From: Cladopsammia gracilis
Lineage: Eukaryota > Cnidaria > Anthozoa > Scleractinia > Dendrophylliidae
DNA length: 64,000 nt
Assembly (NCBI GenBank): GCA_022457155.1
Contig: JAJGOT010000054.1
Span: forward strand, 237,501-301,500
Direction of reading: 5' to 3'
The position numbers were made by a program, and so were the translations under genes. Of this stretch, positions 1 to 10,329 are shown piece after piece (the stretch's first letter is position 1; the number at the start of each line of letters is the position of its first letter). Below the pieces are notes generated by a model. It ran no database searches. It was not told where the DNA came from and was given only the letters and a program-made list of their open reading frames with translations.

Positions 1-640
1 CACAGGGGGTCTTAATAATTTTGAACCTTGCACTAGACACAAGTTCGCATTGCGGACCTACCTATTTTTTTCTCTCGCCCTCGCTCCCTTTCCCTCTTCT
101 CTCTCTCTCTTCTTGAACATGTAGTAATTTAAATGAATTGATTACCTATCAGCGCACAACAATTTATCACAATTTATCATATTAAAGTTTGGATGCAAGG
201 GACAGAAGTTTCGTCTTTTTGTTTGGACTTGTGACATCCAAATATGGGCGAGTGGTCGCTTACCAAATACCAGAGGTTAAAAACAATAAAAAAGAAACAA
301 ACCACCAATGACCGTTGAAAGTGGTCGCGATCGTGGTCGCGTACGATTTGACTGGAATAAATTTGGTATTATATTTGAAAAAGTGGTCGCTTACGAGAGA
401 TGGTCACACACGGAGGTTCAACGCAAAATTGGTATAAAAAATACACTATCGGCAATAGCAACAGAAAATGCCCTTGTCTTATTGTTGAAAAAAATGGTAG
501 ATAGCTTTCCCGAATATGACAGCAATAATATACACTGTACAAGTCAAATGCAGAAAATACCAACACGAAAAAATAGACTCTGATCTTTTGTATGGTCGAG
601 CAGAGCTAAAAGCAGAGAATAAAATGCAATTATTCACCAA
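1..640. other. No recognisable gene; pyrimidine-rich tract
   Basis: I see nothing coding here. Positions 69-119 form a C/T-rich low-complexity tract. Short open frames further on have no recognisable product and overlap each other on both strands. Confidence 0.5.
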
Positions 641-648
641 TTTAGTCG

Positions 649-782
649 GGTGTTTCTTGGTGTTGCGAAAGCCATTGTTGGTTAGCTTTTGTGTTGTGGT
701 GTGGGTATTGTTCAGTGTCTTTTGAATCTTTTGTTTTACGTCATTTGGTGATAACACCATCCGCAACACCAAGAAACTACTA
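649..782. mobile_element. Foldback MITE with 8-bp target duplication (hAT-like)
   Basis: The ends are inverted copies: TTTCTTGGTGTTGCG at 653-667 and its reverse complement at 762-776. The direct repeat TTTAGTCG flanks the element at 641-648 and 783-790. An 8-bp target duplication is typical of hAT transposons, so I infer a non-autonomous hAT relative. A second copy of the left half lies at 44033-44115, next to the gypsy fragment. Confidence 0.6.
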
Positions 783-1063
783 TTTAGTCGCAAATCGGCA
801 GTTCGGTTATTTCATGTCAATCATTTATGCGAGGCTAAAATAAACAGATGGAGTGTGCATTACAAGAAAGAAATACACTTCTCAGCCTTGTATTCGTAAG
901 CAAATAATACAAGGGAATTTGAGATAAATGTAACGGATCAAATTTACCTTCAGTTTAGATTTATTTTTTTACCTGGGTCACTTTTTGATGTTTAACCTTG
1001 GTTAGTATTTTCATTGTACATTGATGTTTTATTTTTAACCTAGGCTGCTTTTGCTATTTCTTG

Positions 1064-1563
1064 ATTCTCTATTTTCGAATTGCCCATAATACACTTTGTT
1101 TTCCCCCAAATTTTGCTTAAACTATTGTTTTGAAATTCCCTTGGGAATATGCAGTCCTCCCAAGAGCATTTACAAACAATAGTTTATGCAAAATTTGGGG
1201 GGCAAACAACAGCAGTACGCAGCTCTTACAAGGTCTTCTCTGATTTGCTGAGAAAACAATAGAACAAACAACAACAATGGACCCTAGCCCTGAAAACAAT
1301 AGAGCTGCGTGATATATACCTAATTCAATAAAGGTTGCTTTGGCAAGTGGTCATTGGTAATTGGGCATTGGCATTTGGGCATACGGAACACAATGCAATG
1401 CTTTGCTTGAGTGACCACCAAACAATAGCTTCCCAATGCCCAATTACCAATGACCAAAGCAACCTTTATTGAATTAGGTATACATGTCCAATGAAATTAG
1501 AGGTTGTTTAGAGCTGCGTGGTATCAAACAAAGCGTATTATGGGAGATTCGAAAATAGAGAAT
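1064..1563. mobile_element. Composite inverted-repeat element
   Basis: Outer arms 1064-1100 and 1528-1563 are inverted copies (TTCTCTATTTTCGAA against its complement). Inside are a second hairpin (1105-1131 with 1173-1199) and a core, 1209-1525, that is shared in reverse orientation with 9009-9156. The core is interrupted by a further element at 1317-1480, so this is a nest of at least two insertions. Confidence 0.6.
1317..1480. mobile_element. TA-flanked MITE nested in an older repeat (Tc1/mariner-like)
   Basis: The ends TACCTAATTCAATAAAGG and the inverted copy are about 50 bp long, and the inner arms also pair. The element is flanked by TA at 1315-1316 and 1481-1482. The related copy at 9009-9156 runs through the same point without this insert, giving an empty site. 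TA duplication points to Tc1/mariner-type mobilisation; that class call is inference. Confidence 0.65.
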
Positions 1564-2300
1564 ACTGGTAGCTAAAGACACTGATATAAAGTTGAAAATG
1601 TTTCAAATAATGTGAAATAATAAGGTGAAGCAGCTTTTTTTCCAAGCAGCCAAAAAAATGTCATTTATTTTATATTGTTAAAATTAATGTTTGTTGCGGT
1701 ACACTTATTTCATTTGTTGGTCGAAATGTATGTTTTCTCTCTTCCAAACTTGTCACTACCTTCAGCACCTTGAAATTATAGTTTTCTACAGCAATTATTT
1801 TACCAATGAGAAGATTAGGATGTAAAGGGTAAGTTATATCCATCATGCCAAACAATTGAGACATACTCAACAGTGAAAAAATGTGGGTGATTTTCTGATC
1901 TGTTTCATTTTACTGTTTCATCCTGATTGTTTCCTGGTTATACTTGTTTTATCCTGTTTGTCTTGCAAAATTGTGACATTTGCCAACTTTTGAACTCACT
2001 CACATTGTCTGAGTGAAATAAGTTAGGAAAACCTCCCATACATAAGCTATACGGGTATGTGCCGCTGGATGGGGTCGGATTTTTGACCTTCTAGGTCTGA
2101 GATCGGGTCTCAGTTTCGCCCACTAAGTCGGAGATGGGTATACTTTTTCCGTTCAATTTTCGAATTAAGTGTTTTGTCATTTTTTTCCGGTACATTTTTC
2201 AGCTGGAACCGTGGAAGTTTCACTCGATTTAATCAGCTTTTATGGGTTGTACGCCTAACTCATTATTGTGTAAAAAAAACCCTTTTTGTATAAAGAGCCT
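1564..2300. other. Unassigned intergenic sequence with a repeat remnant
   Basis: No gene is recognised. Around 2035-2110 lies a relic of the 'tacgggtatgtgccgc' repeat family that is better preserved at 42939-43248 and 47095-47425. Confidence 0.4.
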
Positions 2301-2333
2301 TTTACCAAATTTAACTGTTTGGTCTGAGATGGG

Positions 2334-4210
2334 GTGGTGAAAATCGCAATTCCCTCTATCATCGACGACATCACAGATATCAAGGTGGCCGACATTGTAA
2401 GACAACTTGGTCTCAGAAAAGGTCAGCTGCGTCGAGGAAATGGACATACAGACTTGCTCATTGGAATACATCAAGCGAAGCGGCACACGGGGAGAAACGA
2501 GAGAGGCAGGAAACGTGGTAGCCCGCCATTCACTTCTCGGTTGGGTGGTATTTGGAGCAGTCCCTGGCAAGCAGTCAGAGGCAAGTCATGTTTACTACAT
2601 CAAGCTTGAAACGCCTGTAGACATGACAGCCTTTTGGACCACGGAAAGTACAGGTGTCTCTGTACAGCCTTGCAATTGTAAAGCTGGAAAGCTCAGCCAG
2701 ATTGAAAGGGAGGAAGCGAAGATCATAGAAGAATCTTGTGAGAAGAAAGGCAATCAGTGGCTAATCCCTTATCCCTGGAAAAAGGATGCACGTCAGTTAC
2801 CTAACAACAAGTCTCAAGCAGTGAAGAAATTAGAGGCAACCGAACGCCGGCTGTTGAAGAATCCAGATCAGGCCGCGGCCTATGATCTTCAAATAGTTGA
2901 AATGAATCACCTACAGTTTTCAAAAAAAATTAACAGAGAAATAGGCATAAGAATACTCTGGTCCTGTCCACTACATCTCACACCATGACGTTTTAAGGCC
3001 GGGAAGCAAAAGCATGCCAGTTAGGATTGTGTTCAACTCGTCCGCTGCGTTCCAAGGGCACAAGCTGAATGAATATTGGATGAAGGGACCCGACTTGTTG
3101 AACGACTTGTTTGGCGTTGTTCTCAGATTTAGAGAAAATCAGGTGGCTTTCATTGATGACATTTCCAAAATGTACCATAGAATCCGCATCCCAGAGATGG
3201 ACCAGCACTTGCACAGGTTCTTTTGGAGTAACTTACAGACACACCGTGAGCCAGACATTTATGTCAAAATAGTCTTGACATTCGGAGACAAACCAGCCCC
3301 CGCAATGGCGTAGATAGCCCTCCGAAAAACAGCAGAAGAAGCGAAAGAAGTCTTCTCAGCAGCAGTACAAGTAATCAAGGATAACACCTACATGGATGAC
3401 ATCTGCGACTCGGTATCAACCACGGAAGAGGCACGCGATCTGACCAAGGATATAGACAGCGTACTGGAGACAGGAGGTTTCAGAGTAAAAGGCTGGGTGT
3501 CAAACAAAGTGGAATCATTAGAAGCCCCCAAACAAGAACAGAAAGCAGCAACATTCCTGCAAGGAGGAAGTGTGGAGAAATTGTTGGGCGTGGTGTGGGA
3601 CAGTAGTACAGATACACGTTCGTTTGGAGTAGCATCTGATCCAAATAGCGCGCATCTACGATCCCATAGGATCCACAAGTACATTCATGATCAGGGCCAA
3701 GATCGCTCTTCAGGGCGCTTTGGAAAAGGGGGATCAGCTGGGATGAAGTGTTACCGCCCGAACTGTTTGAAAGGTGTAAAAGGCTATTCCAAGAGACGGT
3801 GCAGTTGAATGGGGTGCGGTTTGATAGATGTCTCACGCCACGTAACGCAATTGGACAGCCCGTCGATCCTTTGCATTTTTTCTGATGCTTCAGAGGATAC
3901 ATTTGGGGTTTGTTCATATGCAAGATGGTAATTGAGTACCGGAGGTTTCAATGCACAGTTCATTGCGGCCAAGTCAAGAGTAGCACCTTTAAATAAACTG
4001 ACCATTCCCCGTTTAGAGCTTCAAGGTGTAGCGTTAGCCTCCCGACTGGGCAAGACCATTCCTAAAGAGTCTCGGCTTAAGTTTGAGAAATCAGTGTTCT
4101 TCCTGGATAGCAAGATCGTGTTGGCATGGATCTGCAGTGAAACGACGCGATTCAAACCATATGTTTCCTTCAAGAACGGCAGCTTTTTCGCCATTAACCA
4201 TACCCAATAA
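2334..4210 (+). mobile_element. Decayed BEL/Pao LTR-retrotransposon pol fragment
   Basis: Pieces in several frames follow the order of a BEL/Pao polyprotein. A linker with IPSIIDDITDIKVADI lies near 2345-2395. A pre-RT segment with WLIPYPWKKD and a long basic helix occupies 2407-2988. Reverse transcriptase follows in 3014-3313 (VAFIDDISKMYHRIRI) and 3392-3690 (YMDDICDS, the catalytic YxDD-type box). An RNase H-like part is at 3932-4210 (LTIPRLELQGVALASRL). Frames are broken by stops near 2986 and 3313 and by several frameshifts. No LTRs, gag, integrase or primer site are visible. It is a dead fragment and cannot make a full polyprotein. The family assignment rests on the RT and RNase H motifs and is quite secure. 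Confidence 0.85.
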
Positions 4211-5258
4211 GAGTACACAATGAAAATGACGTAATAGGTAACGCAACGCGGGGAGTTTTGTCAAACTTTTGGCGTTATCGGTTCTTCAAACAGTAAAAAA
4301 ATTGACTTAAAAATGGAATTTTTCAAGTAGAATAATGCTCTCTCGTCAATTTAATTTAGTTTACAAAGAGTTGAAATAACCTGTCGTAGTTTCACGGGGA
4401 AATCCATGAACTGAGCTGAAAACAACTTGGAGCAAAGATTCACGACAAAAAGTTAACTTTTAAACTATGCCTAGTAATTTGATTTTTGACTTTGTGTTAG
4501 GTTATTTTCCTCTATTTTCGGATGATCTCCGTGCACGATTCTCTAAAATTTGCTGAATAACAGCTCATTGTTGTGCTGGGTTATCATTAAAGAGAACTAT
4601 TGTGCGAGCCGTTTCAGTTACATAATTGTACTAACTTAAAATGTTAAGTCTTCAATTATTTCCAAGCAAAAATATTTGCAGCGGCCTGTTCACTGTTAGG
4701 TTGTTTATCTTTTATTTTGTTAAAATGATTTCTACAAATTCGTTTGCTCGCAGTTGTTCAACTTAAACTTGCTTTGTAGCTCGAGTAGCTCTCAACATGA
4801 ACTATTATAAAGCCACTTCGAGGAGAACCAGGAACTGGTGGTCGGGCAGGAGAAAATTTTTATCCGCACCAATTTTGGCTATTATAATTTCCTCTTGCCC
4901 CTACTATCTCAGTGCTTCTAGGTCTTGGTCTACACAGTCTCGTCTTATAGTGTAAAGTGCAATTATTGTGTCAAATCACATGAGGTTTGCATATCGATAA
5001 ATGAAGCTCACGGTATTAGCAGTAAAACCAATTATAATGCAGTTCTTAGGGTTTGAGTTACTACTGAAATATTCAACAAAGATTGTTCACGATGAGGTTC
5101 GGCGCCGAGTTTCAATTTAACAAGTTTACAAGTTTACCACTGAGGGATATGGAGTGACAAATTTGCATATCTTTACACGTATACTATATCTCGTTTAACA
5201 CGCTTCGTGAATTCACGAGATAAAAACAGTTTTAAGGGAATAGTTGATAGGTAGCTAT
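4211..5258. other. No recognisable feature
   Basis: AT-rich sequence without convincing coding potential, splice-bordered exons or inverted repeats that I could find. It may include unrecognised BEL/Pao flank. Confidence 0.35.
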
Positions 5259-5454
5259 TATAGACCTTTTATAATGTCGGGCGAGTTATTTAATATTCAT
5301 TTATATCTATGTTAATTAGCCCTAGTGGCATCGTTAACGTGCGCAAAATTCAAAAGAATTTTTACTCTAAAATGAGGCCAATAGGGCTAATTAACATACA
5401 TATACAGCTGTGACAGACTAAATATATTGGCTGCCATTATGAAAAAAGTCTATA
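5259..5454. mobile_element. Short foldback MITE
   Basis: Terminal inverted repeats TATAGACCTTTTATAATG (5259-5276) and CATTATGAAAAAAGTCTATA (5435-5454) bracket inner arms ATGTTAATTAGCCCTA and TAGGGCTAATTAACAT. No coding capacity. Confidence 0.6.
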
Positions 5455-5767
5455 GGCGTGATAATCCGATATTCCCATGCCGGAGTGCAGCACTTTTGTT
5501 TTTTATCCGCTGAACTTCATCCGTGATCTACTGCAGGCTTGTATAAATTCTGCTCGGATCGGAAATTGACGTATTCTGCCTGCCGGCAATGCTCGTAAAT
5601 GATCAAAATTCTGCTTGGGTGACGAAATTCTGCTTAGTGCAATACTACTTTGTTATTCATTGTGTAGCAAAATATTGTAGTGCAGAACGATATGGCGACG
5701 TTATTATTAAGGACTACCGAAAAAGGAACATCCAACAAATCTATAAAGGTCTATCTTGGTGTATATT

Positions 5768-6314
5768 CAGTTGAATCCCGATAACTCGAAACACCATGGG
5801 AAATCGGAAAAGGTTCGATAGCGAGAGTCCGAGTTATCGGAAATTGGGAACAAATGACCCGAAATTAGGCAATACTGTAAATGGCATTTGTTTTCATGCT
5901 TTATGGCTTATCAAACACCCTTACTGACCGAGAAAGAGTCGAACGAAAACTTTTGTTTTTAACAAAAAATAGCATAGATGAAGTGAACAAAACAAAGCAA
6001 AGCGAAGTAAAAGAACGCTATGGTAGGCCAAAGGACAATGTATACACTAATAAACTCAGTGCTCTGGATGACATCAGAATGTTTTGATTTTGACAGATGA
6101 GGTTCGAGTTATCAATGGTATAAATATAAAGGGAATGACCTGAAGAGAATACAAAATCACTTCGAGTTAGCGGGAGGTTCGATTAATCGAAGGTTCGATT
6201 TAGTCGGGGTAAACTTACAGTAAATAAATAAAACAAAACCAGGGGAAACCGATTTTGGTTCCAGTTAACGTGAGGTTCGAGTTCCCGAGGGTTCGAGTTA
6301 TAGGGATTCAACTG
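5768..6314. mobile_element. Non-autonomous DNA transposon, pogo/Tigger-like ends
   Basis: The element starts CAGTTGAATCCCGATAACTC and ends with GAGTTATAGGGATTCAACTG, a near-perfect terminal inverted repeat. The interior has repeated 'ggttcgagttatcg'-type subrepeats and no transposase frame. CAGTTGAA-type ends resemble pogo/Tigger families; that is inference from memory of end motifs. Confidence 0.6.
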
Positions 6315-6324
6315 TTGGTCGCTC

Positions 6325-6575
6325 ATAAGGCTCATAACGGCCGGAGCTTAAACCCGGTTTCTATAGCATGAAGCGACTAGGAATATTGCTACTCTCCCCT
6401 GGATGGGATGCTAGTCCATCGCAGGGTTACCCCCAGCATTTTGTCGCCGGTACCCATTTATACACCTGGGTGGAGAGAGACAGTGACCAAGGAAACAACA
6501 CGACGGCAGAGACCAGGCTTCGAACCACCGACCTTCAGGTTGAAAGTCCGACGCGCTAACTAACTACCAACTGTT
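6325..6575 (-). mobile_element. tRNA-derived SINE
   Basis: Read on the minus strand, a tRNA-like head carries an RNA polymerase III B box (GGTTCGAAGCC, about 6517-6527) preceded by an A-box-like TTAGTTAGCGCGTC. The body includes the complement of 'gggatgctagtccatcgcag'. The anticodon region pairs as an 8-bp hairpin with a 3-nt loop, so it is not a working tRNA. The short plus-strand open frame at 6368-6559 is a by-product. Confidence 0.6.
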
Positions 6576-6620
6576 GGTAGAACACAAATATTATAATATA
6601 TGAGAACAAACACTGGAAAT

Positions 6621-6784
6621 AAGGGCCTGGTCGCACTACAGTCAAAAACAAAAAGTAGCCCATGCAAACGAGGAAGACAAAAGAAACCGCTCCGGTGGGA
6701 CACGCTTTATGTGGAATGTTTTTGTTTTTATGTTATTTTGCACGGGCTAATTTTTGTTTTTTACTGTAGTGCGACCAGGCCCTT
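6621..6784. mobile_element. MITE with 48-bp terminal inverted repeats
   Basis: AAGGGCCTGGTCGCACTACA at the left end is matched by its inverted copy at the right end. The arms stay paired for about 48 bp and the spacer is short. No coding capacity. The superfamily is not determined. Confidence 0.7.
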
Positions 6785-7353
6785 AAAAGGCTTCATTTTA
6801 TTTTATTTCAGTTCCTTGTTCTTTATAAATTTGTTTCTGGAAGGAAGATCTAGACAATGGAAGTTTTTGAAAACAATAATATAAAGGTGTTTAACCTAAC
6901 GCCATTAGACTGAGATACGAAACATATTATGTTAGGTAATATTTGGGTTTGTTTTGAATATATTTATTTTCATTTCTATTGATTTTTTCATTCTGTAATG
7001 TTTATCTTTTGTGTTACTGATTTTTTTTCGTATTCCGCTCACATTCTGCTCGAAAATGAGGTATTCAAAATTCTGCCGGCAAAAGGCTCATTTGCACAAG
7101 GTAGTGGTGTATTATGCTAAACGGTCTGCCTGCGCTGAAATTCACCGTGCAATCGGCCCCTCAATGTTGCATGAATGGTAGCCGTTACTTGCAGCGCCAG
7201 TATTTTATTGTGTTCACTGAGTAATTTTTAATTTAAAACTGGAATTGTAATGTGCTACAATGGTGCTTTAGCCTTTACTCCACATGCAACGAGTTGGGAC
7301 AGGTTGATAAAGAGCTTAAACATTTTTCCATTCCGTTGATTCGAGGAACTTAC
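6785..7353. other. Presumed start of intron 1 of the SLC49A4-like gene
   Basis: No gene feature is recognised. Because the exon at 7354-7654 ends in a consensus donor on the minus strand, this stretch should be intron. 7030-7090 shares 'attctgctcg' and 'attctgccggca' phrases with 5545-5585, suggesting that the elements between were inserted into one older repeat. Confidence 0.4.
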
Positions 7354-7654
7354 CTTTCGTATCCATGAGCCAAGTACAAGGAAAAGCACCCAGTATAGGA
7401 CCAATTGCTCCCAAGGAAGACAGTAAAAGAATTGTCCATCTTTTCCATCCAAACACAAACCGACACGGTCGCTGAATAGGTCCCCATGTATTCCACATCA
7501 TGTTCGACACGATCGAGGTCAGAGTGAAAACAAAAAGAATGTACCACCGCCTCTTGTAAACTCTACAACACGCATTTTCTCCATTGTCACTATTCGTACT
7601 GCTTGGGGGTGATTTGTCGCCTTCAAGAAGGATAGCTTTTTCGCCATCAACCAT
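7354..7654 (-). CDS. First coding exon of an SLC49A4 (DIRC2)-like MFS transporter
   Basis: One hundred codons plus one base, from ATG at 7654 to a consensus donor (AAAG followed by GTAAGT, 7353-7348). The N-terminus is a hydrophilic cytosolic tail of about 35 residues. Next comes RRWYILFVFTLTSI (TM1), then NTWGPIQ, then LLSSLGAIGPILGAFP (TM2) and a D-x-K-G loop typical of the major facilitator superfamily. The NTWGPI box and the paired GPI motifs are what I recognise from SLC49 family members, especially SLC49A4, a lysosomal/endosomal membrane transporter. Only the first two of about twelve membrane segments are present, so the remaining exons must lie beyond a large intron toward position 1, or outside the window. 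I found none of them. A two-codon upstream ORF precedes the start. The alternative is another SLC49 paralogue. Confidence 0.7.
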
Positions 7655-9008
7655 AATTACATTTCGAAGAAATTAAATTTGAAAAAAAAAACATCAAACG
7701 AATATTTTGTGGCATGCTCAGCAGAACGCCCCAAAACCTAGTCACCAGGGCCTTCTCTGCTGGATTTAAGACGGGGCGTGTGTGGAGGTGCCCCTATCTA
7801 GCCCGAGAACTTGCTCGCAGACAAGAAGCGCAGGGGTACAAAATGTGTGTCGTTTGCATTTTTAATATTTTATGGCAATGTATAGAAATGCAAAATTAAA
7901 GATTCACATTGTCGAAAATATAGCGATACAAATTTACCTTGATATTGGTTCAAAATAAATACAGGTTATTCAGCGAAAAGTTGTGTAATTCAGCTAGGTA
8001 TTTTTACGATTCAGTTTTCTTTTCGAGCCTTTAGTCGAAAAAGAAACCGACGAGCAAAAATGACCAGCCGCATTACATTATTTTTCGCTAAATTAATTGT
8101 TTATTAGACGACACTCAACTTCTTCCACATCTATGTTTTCGAAAATTTTTATTACGCGCGCTCAGAAAAGTGTTTGTCATATTTGCATTTGTTTTGGTGA
8201 GAATTCGCACTCCAAAATGCTATGTGAAAAAAATAAACATATTTAAAATATTTCCTTAAATGTTGTGTAATGTTGTCCTTGCGGCTAAAAACGGCAAATT
8301 TCGGCCATTTAAAGAGTCTTGCGTTCGTCGTTTACCTGGGAATATAGCATAGAGTGGTAAAAATAAAACTAGGCAAACCCCTTCAAATCGCTAAAATTCG
8401 CTGTTTTTAGCTGTTTTTAGCGTGTGTTCACGTTCTCCACACAACCTCTAATTTGATCATTTGACGTCGTTGTTTTGCAGGGAACTGCAAAGAAATGTAC
8501 TGAATGTAAAACACACGTGCAGAGGCATTGTTTTCGCTCATTAAATGTAATGCTTTGTGCCGTTCTCGCTGCCGTCGGCGTCGTGGTTCCTTAAGCTCCC
8601 TTTATTTTTTCAGTGGCGCCGTAATCTTTCCACGCTGTTTCTTTTCACTTAGTATCGCCCTTCAATAAATACAGGTCTTCCCACAAAGAATATTGCGAAG
8701 AACACTTCCTGGCATCACCTACCCAATGAACGCCGTTCAATTTAGGCCAACAAATTTGATTGTGACTAATACTAGACAGCTTGAGCAGTCCCCCTCTGAT
8801 CTGGATAGTCGGGCAGGCGACTGAGCAATTCACGTGATCGGCGATCGACCGAGCTCGCATTATGCGAGTTTCCTCCCGGCTCTTTCGCTCGCTCGCTCCA
8901 GTCTTGCTGAGTTTGTTTTCGTGATCAACTCCCCCGCTCGAATGACTAAAAAGGGACGGCTAGCAGTCGATAGTCATACCTACATTTTAAATTAGACTAC
9001 TTCACAGA
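7655..9008. other. Upstream region of the transporter exon; repeats, no gene
   Basis: Probable 5' leader and promoter of the minus-strand transporter near 7655-7700. Positions 7965-8030 are a repeat shared with 50345-50415. An open frame at 8645-8860 on the minus strand has no recognisable domain or splice context. 8560-8960 is richer in CpG than its surroundings. Confidence 0.35.
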
Positions 9009-9156
9009 TACCACGTAGCTCTTAACAACCTCTTATTTCATTGGACCTGGATATCACGTAGCTCTATTGTTTTCATGGTTAGGGTCCATTGTTGTGTTGT
9101 TTGTTCTATTGTTTTCTCAGCAAATCAGAGAAGACCTTGCAAGAGCTGGGTACTGC
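9009..9156. repeat. Uninterrupted relative of the 1209-1525 repeat core
   Basis: In reverse complement this matches 1213-1525 nearly base for base, including TTGCTGAGAAAACAATAGAA, but lacks the 164-bp insert found there. It therefore serves as the empty-site reference. Confidence 0.6.
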
Positions 9157-9384
9157 CCCCAAGTTCACGTGATCAAGTCTGATGACGTAATATGATGTAA
9201 AATACGCAAAATAATAACAATGTTTATTCTAACCATTTATAAATGAGGTGACTCTGTTTTGGAGACGTTTTCGTCGACATGCCAATAACTTAACTTGGTT
9301 GCCGTAGAAACATCACATGTCGCAGCTATGGAAAAAATAGGCATATCAAAATGTGTCCGAAGAGAAAATGAACAACTACCATAA

Positions 9385-9682
9385 GCTTACTGCGTCTTCC
9401 AATAACATGCGGAATTTGAAATTCAAATTTCCACCAACGGTTGCGTTTTACACTGCCGTCAATCATCTTAGCTTACCCCTCAAGAAACAGATCTTCACTT
9501 CAGTGAGTTCAAAAGGTCACGTCCGTGAATTATGATTGGTAGATTTCGATCAATTTTGTTTGTTTCTTTTTTACATGGTCCGTTGGCTTTCATATCAATT
9601 ATGATTGACGGCAGGGAATAACGCAACCGTTGGTGGGGATTTGAATTTCAAATTCCGCATGTTATTGAAAGGCGCAGTAAGC
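9385..9682. mobile_element. Foldback MITE with about 80-bp arms
   Basis: Left arm 9385-9465 (GCTTACTGCGTCTTCCAATA onward) pairs with right arm 9602-9682. The match is about 90 percent by eye and includes AATTTGAAATTCAAAT. The short plus-strand frame at 9353-9535 lies mostly within it and is not a gene. Confidence 0.65.
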
Positions 9683-10172
9683 CTGCTAATGTCGCTAAAT
9701 AAAGTTTCAAAAAAAATGTTTGTGTGGTAAAGCTAGCATCTGGATTTCCTACCTCTCTTGTAAATGGTCAAAGTAATTACTTTGGTTTTAGTTTTACTAC
9801 ACTGAATCAAATCAAATAATCCTTGAACTGCAGTAAATGTATTTATATAATGAGCGGTTCGTATATGTGATTGGCTAGTCTTACAATTCATCTTTCGCGT
9901 TTTTGTGTGGCCACTGAAAATTCATCACACGGGATGCTGAAACCAACAATACTTTTTAACAGTGAAATTTTATCATTCGCTACTAAAAATTCAACATTCA
10001 CGTTGCTGGTTGGACGCACGATACCTTTTCACTGTTGAAGTTTGTCGTTCCCGCTCTTGATTGGTTATGGTTAGAATTCAATATAGTTATTTCTACTACG
10101 ATTTTCATGCATAAATCTTATCAGTTAACTATGAAATAAAGCCATATTCCACGAGTCAGTAAAATTGTGCAG

Positions 10173-10183
10173 TTTATTTTATT
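10173..10183 (-). terminator. Polyadenylation signals of the cysteine-rich peptide gene
   Basis: Two overlapping AATAAA hexamers on the minus strand, about 125-135 bases past the stop codon at 10308. This is a suitable distance for the 3' end of the gene whose last exon is 10308-10329. Confidence 0.55.
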
Positions 10184-10307
10184 TCGTGTTCTTCTTTCTA
10201 ACCTTATTGACATAAACTACAAGAGCTTTAAGTGATTAACCACTATCTAACGCTAGCTTTCATAAAATCTTGCTCGTTGTGGTATTTTTCTGCAGTTGCA
10301 AAAATCC

Positions 10308-10329
10308 TTATTCTTTGCAGGTGTATATC
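10308..10329 (-). CDS. Last exon of the cysteine-rich peptide gene
   Basis: Twenty-two bases: one base completing a codon, then six codons with the sixth cysteine (YTCKE end) and TAA. The acceptor TTTTAG is preceded by a good pyrimidine tract (minus strand, 10330-10352). The phase fits exon 2. Followed by the polyadenylation signals at 10173-10183. Confidence 0.55.

Noticed and set aside
6500..6575. tRNA gene on the minus strand
   Set aside because: B box is good but the anticodon arm folds as an 8-bp hairpin with a 3-nt loop and there is no acceptor stem; it is a SINE head. The same reasoning applies to 27030-27093 and 28870-28935.
8645..8860. 71-codon minus-strand frame
   Set aside because: No recognisable domain, no convincing splice borders, and a plus-strand frame over the same bases is equally open.
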